Positions 17,041 through 21,120 of a stretch of 21,120 nucleotides of DNA are shown in pieces. The notes under the pieces were generated by a model that was given only the letters and a program-made list of their open reading frames with translations, made no database searches and was not told the origin of the DNA. Both the position numbers and the translations under genes were made by a program. Where the stretch lies: positions 1 through 21,120 of the forward strand of contig NZ_LMWH01000295.1 in the NCBI RefSeq assembly GCF_001507435.1, in the 5' to 3' direction. Origin of the DNA: Streptomyces sp. NRRL F-5122. GTDB taxonomy: Bacteria; Actinomycetota; Actinomycetes; Streptomycetales; Streptomycetaceae. The stretch's first letter is position 1; each line of letters begins with the position of its first letter.

Positions 17041-17243
17041 GGCCGATGCTCCTTCCTGTCCTGGCGCATCGTCGAAAACCCGGGTGTCCCCACATCGTCG
17101 CCAAACTCAAAGTCACGCGCCTGGTTCGTCCAGCAGTAAGCGGATTGATCGGTGATCAAAACGTCGGTCTGCAAGGGAAGAACTCTTTTCTTGGCCTGTG
17201 ACACCCACGCTGGTTCACTGACAACGGTCTGTGGCCTGTCAGT

Positions 17244-17504
17244 TCAACTTGAGGCGGCTGCTTCGGGATCAAGATGATCCGAGGCAAGGATGGAGTCGTC
17301 GTACGGTAGGGCACCGGGCAGGTGGAACCGCGCGGCAACCAGAGCGGCGTCGATGTCGCGGGTTCCGGTGGCCACACACAGCGTGTATGACACGTCCTCC
17401 AAACGCCGACTGGTCTGTTCACTGTCCTGACTACTCAGCAATGTGACGAGAGCTTCGTACTCCTCGACCAAGGGGCGCAGGACTGCGGGATGGGCCATGA
17501 GCAT
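17244..17504 (-). CDS. DUF5133-like mini-protein
   Basis: Eighty-six residues from ATG 17504 with GGAG 7 bases upstream. The text MLMAHPAVLRPLVEEYEALV, then RRLEDVSYTLCVATGTRDID and AALVAARFHL matches the short Streptomyces proteins annotated as DUF5133 (usual MLMPHP.VLR.LV..Y, then L.D..YTLCV.TGTRDV..AL.AA). Function is not known. It is soluble and helical, with no membrane segment and a single conserved-looking Cys in YTLCV. The acidic tail DDSILASDHLDPEAAASS is typical of the family's variable end. It lies between the two LAL genes on their strand, next to the sigma remnant. An ATG two codons inside (17498) is an alternative start. Confidence 0.8.
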   Translation of the reverse strand: MLMAHPAVLRPLVEEYEALVTLLSSQDSEQTSRRLEDVSYTLCVATGTRDIDAALVAARFHLPGALPYDDSILASDHLDPEAAASS

Positions 17505-18012
17505 GCTGGTTCTCCGATCTGGAACGATCTGACTCTGGGGCAAATAGGCACGGGCACCACTCAACGAGCCTGAACATCTCCAAGGGGCCTGGCGATCCAG
17601 CACTGCGTCCACCGCGGTGCGGATGCCGTGTCGATCTCCCCCGAGGGCACGACGGTTGCTGCGTCCGTATCTCAGTCGCGCGTCGCCCGTACTGACACGT
17701 CGGGCACAGCTCGGCCCGGCCGTCCTCGACCAGCGAGCCCCATCCGTTGCACTCACGGCACTCTCGCGCCCTGGACACATCCACCCACATCCGGCCTGCG
17801 GTCTTGGCCCTAACCGGGGTGGTGCGCTGCTCCGCCCGCGTTCCGGCAGCCGGCCGCGTCACTGTGCCGTCCCACCGGACGTGACGTCCGACCGATTCGC
17901 CAGATGCCCGCACGGCGGCCGGCCGCCAACCCCGGGACAACCTGCCGCGCGACGACTCGTCGTCCCGCAGGTGCTCGGTTCGGCCAGGCAAAAAGCCGTG
18001 GTCCAGCACCAC
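17431..18012 (-). CDS. Uncertain reading frame with a zinc-ribbon motif
   Basis: A GTG at 18012 has an unusually good ribosome site, GAGAGGAGG, 5 bases upstream. About 90 codons in, the frame reads MWVDVSRARECRECNGWGSL and VEDGRAELCPTCQ, a CxxC-x13-CxxC zinc ribbon of a kind seen in small Streptomyces proteins. Before that the text is Arg/Gly-rich and unconvincing. After it the frame runs on as low-complexity text and overlaps the start of the DUF5133-like gene by 74 bases, so the true end is probably earlier and the 3' part frameshifted. In another frame at 17612-17675 is ATVVPSGEIDTASAP, like the start of a STAS domain. I do not recognise a named family; the region may hold one or two decayed genes. 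Confidence 0.3.
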   Translation of the reverse strand: MVLDHGFLPGRTEHLRDDESSRGRLSRGWRPAAVRASGESVGRHVRWDGTVTRPAAGTRAEQRTTPVRAKTAGRMWVDVSRARECRECNGWGSLVEDGRAELCPTCQYGRRATEIRTQQPSCPRGRSTRHPHRGGRSAGSPGPLEMFRLVEWCPCLFAPESDRSRSENQHAHGPSRSPAPLGRGVRSSRHIAE

Positions 18013-18021
18013 AGCCTCCTC

Positions 18022-18120
18022 TCATGTCTCTGCCCAGTGCTCGATCGCAACTTCGGCATCCAACAAAGAGACTGCCCGCCGTGCCGGCTCCCCGGCATCG
18101 GCAACCTGCCGGAACTTCAT
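18022..18120 (-). other. Short reading frame (32 codons) ending in TGA, in frame with the next one
   Basis: From ATG 18120 the minus strand reads MKFRQVADAGEPARRAVSLL then DAEVAIEHWAET and a TGA. The same frame continues past the stop as EEAVVLDHGFLPGRTEHL, which includes the GTG start at 18012. The texture is protein-like on both sides, so this may be the true front of one gene broken by a nonsense change, or a leader peptide that overlaps the ribosome site of the next frame. The ribosome site of the ATG itself is poor (GGGGCAG directly before it). Confidence 0.3.
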
Positions 18121-18149
18121 CTGCCCCAGGCCCTTAGGACCCGGGGCAG
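18121..18149. terminator. Stem-loop downstream of the complete LAL gene
   Basis: A perfect 7-base inverted repeat CTGCCCC / GGGGCAG with a 15-base GC-rich loop. On the minus strand it lies about 75 bases after the LAL stop and directly before the ATG at 18120. It may end the LAL transcript or mask the ribosome site of the short frame that follows. No T-run. Confidence 0.35.
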
Positions 18150-18222
18150 ACAGCCTTAGAAGTTGTCCTCACCGAACTCGATCGCTGCATCCTTGCTGGT
18201 CAGACGTAGTAGGGGAGTGGCG

Positions 18223-21120
18223 TCAGGAGCGGGGCCGGGTCGTGTGCTGAGGGAACAGCCGCATCCGGTGAGCGGCGGCCGCCGCTTCGCCGCGGTTACC
18301 CACCTCGAGCTTGGTCAAAATATTGGAGACATGCACGCTGGCCGTCTTCGGTGAGATGTACAGTTCCTCGGCGATCTGACGGTTGGTGCGGCCCAGTGTC
18401 AGCAATCTCAGCACATCACACTCACGGGCCGTGAGGCCGAGCGCCGCCGACGGATCCGGGACCGCCCGCGAGTCAGCTGGCAGTTGGGTGGGGATCGAGG
18501 GGTCCAGCGGGAGCCTGGCGCGTTCAGCGAGTGCAGTCACCTCGCGCAACAGCTCCGTATCGCCGTGCTTGCGGGCCTGATCTTCGGCCTCCCGCAGCAA
18601 CCGACCGGCTTCCTCCCGCGCCCCGGCTGCCGCGTGGGCCGCGGCTGCTCGGAACAGCGCTTCGGCCAGCGGATAAGGGCGTCCAGTCGGCCGCAGCACC
18701 TCCACCGCCCGCAGCCACACCTCCGGGGTGTTCCGGCCCTCGGCCCGCGCCAGCTCCCCATCCAGCAAGTGCGCCCACCCTTCGTACAGCGGCACAATGC
18801 GGGAGAGCCGTTGTGCCTCCCGGCGGATTTGCTCCAGCGCCTCGGTACGGCCCGCGTCGGTGTCCGGCAAACCTCGGGAGTCCGCCTCCGCAGCCGCGCC
18901 GTGCACCAGCAACGGCCAGGCAAGGTGATCGAACCCGGTCGACAGTCCGTTTCCGATCGCGGTGAGCAACTCGTTACGCGCCTCGGCGAACAGTCCCGAA
19001 CGTACCGCGATGCGCACCGCCAAGTCAGCCCAGGGAAGGGTTCTCTGCGGCTGCCGATCACCTACATTGCCGTTGCTGACTCCAGCCAGATACTCGGCAG
19101 CACCAGCCAGGTCACCACGCAGCAGTGCAAGCTCGGTCTGCAACCGGACCACGTTGTAATTTAGAACCGCTTCGCCGGTCTGCTCCAGATTGGAAGTCAG
19201 CAGCTCTTCCGCCTCCCGGTGTCGCCCCAGCGGGAGGAGGGACTCGACCAGGTTGCCCAGGATCACCACGCCGGAAATGGTGTTCAGCCCGTAGTGTCGG
19301 GCGATGGCCAGACCCTCCCGAGCGGTCTCGACAGCCTCCTCCGATCGACCCAGCTGCTCCTCCAGGGAGGAGAGGTTGTTGTAGACCCGTGTCTGGAGAT
19401 ACGGATCATCAATCTCGCGCGACTGCACGCAGACTTCGCGCAGCAGGGTGAGACCCTCCTCGATCTCGCCGAGGAGGACGCGGAGTGCTCCAACAGTGTT
19501 CAGGGCATGCAGCTCGACTGTCCTAGCCCCCACTTCGCGGGCGATGTGGGCCGCACGCTCGCCGATGGCAAGGTGCATCCGGGACGGATGGTTCAACATG
19601 CCTGTCACCGCGATCCGGTGGAGGACGTCGGCGCCCACAGCTGACGGCGGACCGTCCTCGACGAGCCGTCGTGCCTGCTCCGACTCCTCTTCACCGATAT
19701 TGCCCTGGTAATGAGCCGCGCGTGCACGCTGCAGCCAGAACCATGCGGCGCACTCCGGCTCCGCGACCTCGCTGATGTGCCGCAAGCCAGTCTTGGCGAA
19801 CCGGACACTCAGCTCCTGATCGCCCGAGCGACTCGCTGCAACCGTGGCGTCGGCCAACACATCCACATAGCGCAGCCGACCTGCATCAGCCCCGTCCTCG
19901 GCCTGCGACCGTCTTGGATAGGCCTCATCGGCGCAGTCGTAACACTGAAGGTCAAGCAGTACCTCGTCTGGGACCTGCTCCCACAACTCCAGCGTCCGTT
20001 CCAGCATGAGCAACTGCTCGGCGAACGCATTGCCCCGCCGGGCTTGTCTTCCCGCCTCCAGGGCCGCCGGCAACGCTCGGGCCGGATCATGGGCGTGATA
20101 CCAATAACTCGCCAGCCGACCTGTCCGCTGATCCGCAGGAACCAGGCCCTGATCACTCTCCAGCGCCGTCGCGTAACGACGGTTGATCCAGCTGCGCTCC
20201 ACCGGCAACAAATCGTCCAGCACCGCTTCACGCATCAGCGCGTGGCGAAAGCGATAGCTGTCGCCATCCGCCTCGGGCACCAGCACATGAGCCCTCACCG
20301 CCGTGCGGAGCGCTTCGAACACATCCTCCTGCGGCAGCTCCAGCACCGCGGCCAGCAGACCATGCTCCACGTTGGAGCCTGCACCTGCGGCCATCGTGAC
20401 AACCTGCCGGGCCGGTTCAGGCAACGCCTCCACCCGCACCAGCAGAATGTCACGGAGCGAACTGCTCAACCCGACCTTTCCCGCACCCTGGTAGGAAAAA
20501 GCGAGTTCCTCGACGAAGAACGCATTGCCCTCGGAACGGTCGTAGATCCAGCCGACCAAACCCCGGTCGAGCGCTGCCGTGTCCAGCAGTCCGGCCAGCT
20601 GCTGCTCGACCTCGGCACGCGCGAAACGCGCCAACTCCAGGCGCTGGACCGCCCGCAGCCGCTCCAATTCGGCGAGATAAGGACGCAGCGGATGCTGGCG
20701 GTGCAGATCGTCGCTGCGGTAGGTGGCCACGAGCACCACCCGGCAGCGGTGCAGGGTGCGGATCAGATACGCAAGCAGTTCCCGGGTGGAGCGATCGGAC
20801 CAGTGCAAGTCTTCGATCGCCAGTACTACAGTCCGGTCGGCCGCCAGCCTCTCGAAAAGCCTCGCCGTGTACTCAAAGAGCCGTGTTCGCGCATACTCGT
20901 CACCCGGGGTGGGACCCGCACCACCGAGATCTGGCAGCAGGCCTGAAAGCTGCTCCTCGTATCCCTCTGCGGCCCGTTCGAGCTCCACACCCAGCACCCG
21001 GTGCAGTTGGCGCAGCGCGGTGACCAGTGGAGCGTAGGGAAGTCCCTCGGCGCCCACCTCCAGGCAGTTGCCCAGCGCGGTGATCGCGCCGGCTTCCTCC
21101 GCCGCAGCCAAGAATTCCTG
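18223..21120 (-). CDS. LAL-type LuxR family transcriptional regulator, N-terminus cut by window edge
   Basis: The frame is open to the right edge (first codons read QEFLAAAEEAG), so the true start and Walker A lie outside; the paralog at 13435 predicts about 74 missing residues. Inside the window are 965 residues. Walker B VVLAIEDLHWSD is present. The middle and C-terminal half are TPR-like helix pairs. The last 75 residues form a complete LuxR helix-turn-helix: LGLTARECDVLRLLTLGRTN, then RQIAEELYISPKTASVHVSN and ILTKLEVGNRGEAAAAAHRM. Such proteins are ATP-dependent activators that bind near promoters they control. It is a close paralog of the HTH-less protein next door and only distantly like the LAL at 1362. 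Downstream on the same strand come a stem-loop and small uncertain genes. Family assignment firm; target and inducer unknown. Confidence 0.93.
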   Translation of the reverse strand, partial: QEFLAAAEEAGAITALGNCLEVGAEGLPYAPLVTALRQLHRVLGVELERAAEGYEEQLSGLLPDLGGAGPTPGDEYARTRLFEYTARLFERLAADRTVVLAIEDLHWSDRSTRELLAYLIRTLHRCRVVLVATYRSDDLHRQHPLRPYLAELERLRAVQRLELARFARAEVEQQLAGLLDTAALDRGLVGWIYDRSEGNAFFVEELAFSYQGAGKVGLSSSLRDILLVRVEALPEPARQVVTMAAGAGSNVEHGLLAAVLELPQEDVFEALRTAVRAHVLVPEADGDSYRFRHALMREAVLDDLLPVERSWINRRYATALESDQGLVPADQRTGRLASYWYHAHDPARALPAALEAGRQARRGNAFAEQLLMLERTLELWEQVPDEVLLDLQCYDCADEAYPRRSQAEDGADAGRLRYVDVLADATVAASRSGDQELSVRFAKTGLRHISEVAEPECAAWFWLQRARAAHYQGNIGEEESEQARRLVEDGPPSAVGADVLHRIAVTGMLNHPSRMHLAIGERAAHIAREVGARTVELHALNTVGALRVLLGEIEEGLTLLREVCVQSREIDDPYLQTRVYNNLSSLEEQLGRSEEAVETAREGLAIARHYGLNTISGVVILGNLVESLLPLGRHREAEELLTSNLEQTGEAVLNYNVVRLQTELALLRGDLAGAAEYLAGVSNGNVGDRQPQRTLPWADLAVRIAVRSGLFAEARNELLTAIGNGLSTGFDHLAWPLLVHGAAAEADSRGLPDTDAGRTEALEQIRREAQRLSRIVPLYEGWAHLLDGELARAEGRNTPEVWLRAVEVLRPTGRPYPLAEALFRAAAAHAAAGAREEAGRLLREAEDQARKHGDTELLREVTALAERARLPLDPSIPTQLPADSRAVPDPSAALGLTARECDVLRLLTLGRTNRQIAEELYISPKTASVHVSNILTKLEVGNRGEAAAAAHRMRLFPQHTTRPRS
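18433..21120 (-). repeat. Long direct repeat, copy 2 (LAL paralog)
   Basis: Partner of 13452-16140. Same orientation, so recombination between the copies would delete the roughly 5 kb holding the sigma remnant and the DUF5133-like gene and leave one hybrid LAL. The copy continues beyond the window edge. Confidence 0.75.

Noticed and set aside
19711..20946. 411-codon plus-strand open frame
   Set aside because: Antisense to the well-supported LAL gene; high GC keeps the opposite strand open.
1..21120. CRISPR arrays, tRNA or rRNA genes, attachment sites
   Set aside because: No regularly spaced repeats, cloverleaf-like sequence or rRNA text was noticed on reading.

Overview
The window reads as a high-GC actinobacterial chromosome segment, most likely Streptomyces. 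Supporting signs are strong GC bias at third codon positions in the long genes, GTG/TTG starts behind GGAGG-type ribosome sites, three very large LAL-type (ATP-binding LuxR) regulators, a DUF5133-like mini-protein, and several Streptomyces-type transposase remnants. It looks like an accessory region: a few intact genes sit among many fragments. No rRNA, tRNA, CRISPR array, replication origin or intact insertion sequence was recognised.

Left part (1-5400). The first 31 codons of a sugar-porter MFS transporter run off the left edge on the minus strand. A gap follows, holding the C-terminal scrap of an NhaA-type Na+/H+ antiporter fused to the start of its thioredoxin-like tail. Next is an intact LAL regulator (1362-4073, minus). 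About 1.3 kb without a convincing gene follows.

Middle (5400-13400). Here there are a frameshifted protein of unknown function, a frameshifted and truncated IS transposase, an intact FUSC-family membrane transporter (minus) and an intact zinc-free quinone-oxidoreductase-like MDR enzyme (minus). After these comes a gene graveyard: remnants of a MEDS-like domain, an XRE-type helix-turn-helix protein, a TnpB (RuvC-I piece only) and an IS5-type transposase. A 57-codon Cys-rich mini-protein not interrupted by stops lies among them. The region ends with an NAD-dependent epimerase/dehydratase gene that is full length except for one single-base frameshift.

Right part (13400-21120). Two tandem paralogous LAL-type proteins lie on the minus strand about 4.98 kb apart. 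The downstream copy (18223-21120, cut by the window edge) has the usual C-terminal LuxR helix-turn-helix. The other copy (13435-16356) is otherwise full length but its frame breaks exactly where the helix-turn-helix should begin, so it encodes an STAND-type NTPase/TPR protein with no DNA-binding domain. Between them are an ECF sigma factor remnant (region 4 recognisable), the DUF5133-like mini-protein and a poorly defined zinc-ribbon reading frame.

How the genes work together: no enzyme pathway is visible. The intact functions are regulation (three LALs), export (FUSC, MFS) and redox detoxification (MDR oxidoreductase, possibly the epimerase). The most interesting candidates are the LAL that has lost its DNA-binding domain beside a complete paralog, and the repeated pattern of single-base indels in short homopolymers confined to remnant genes.
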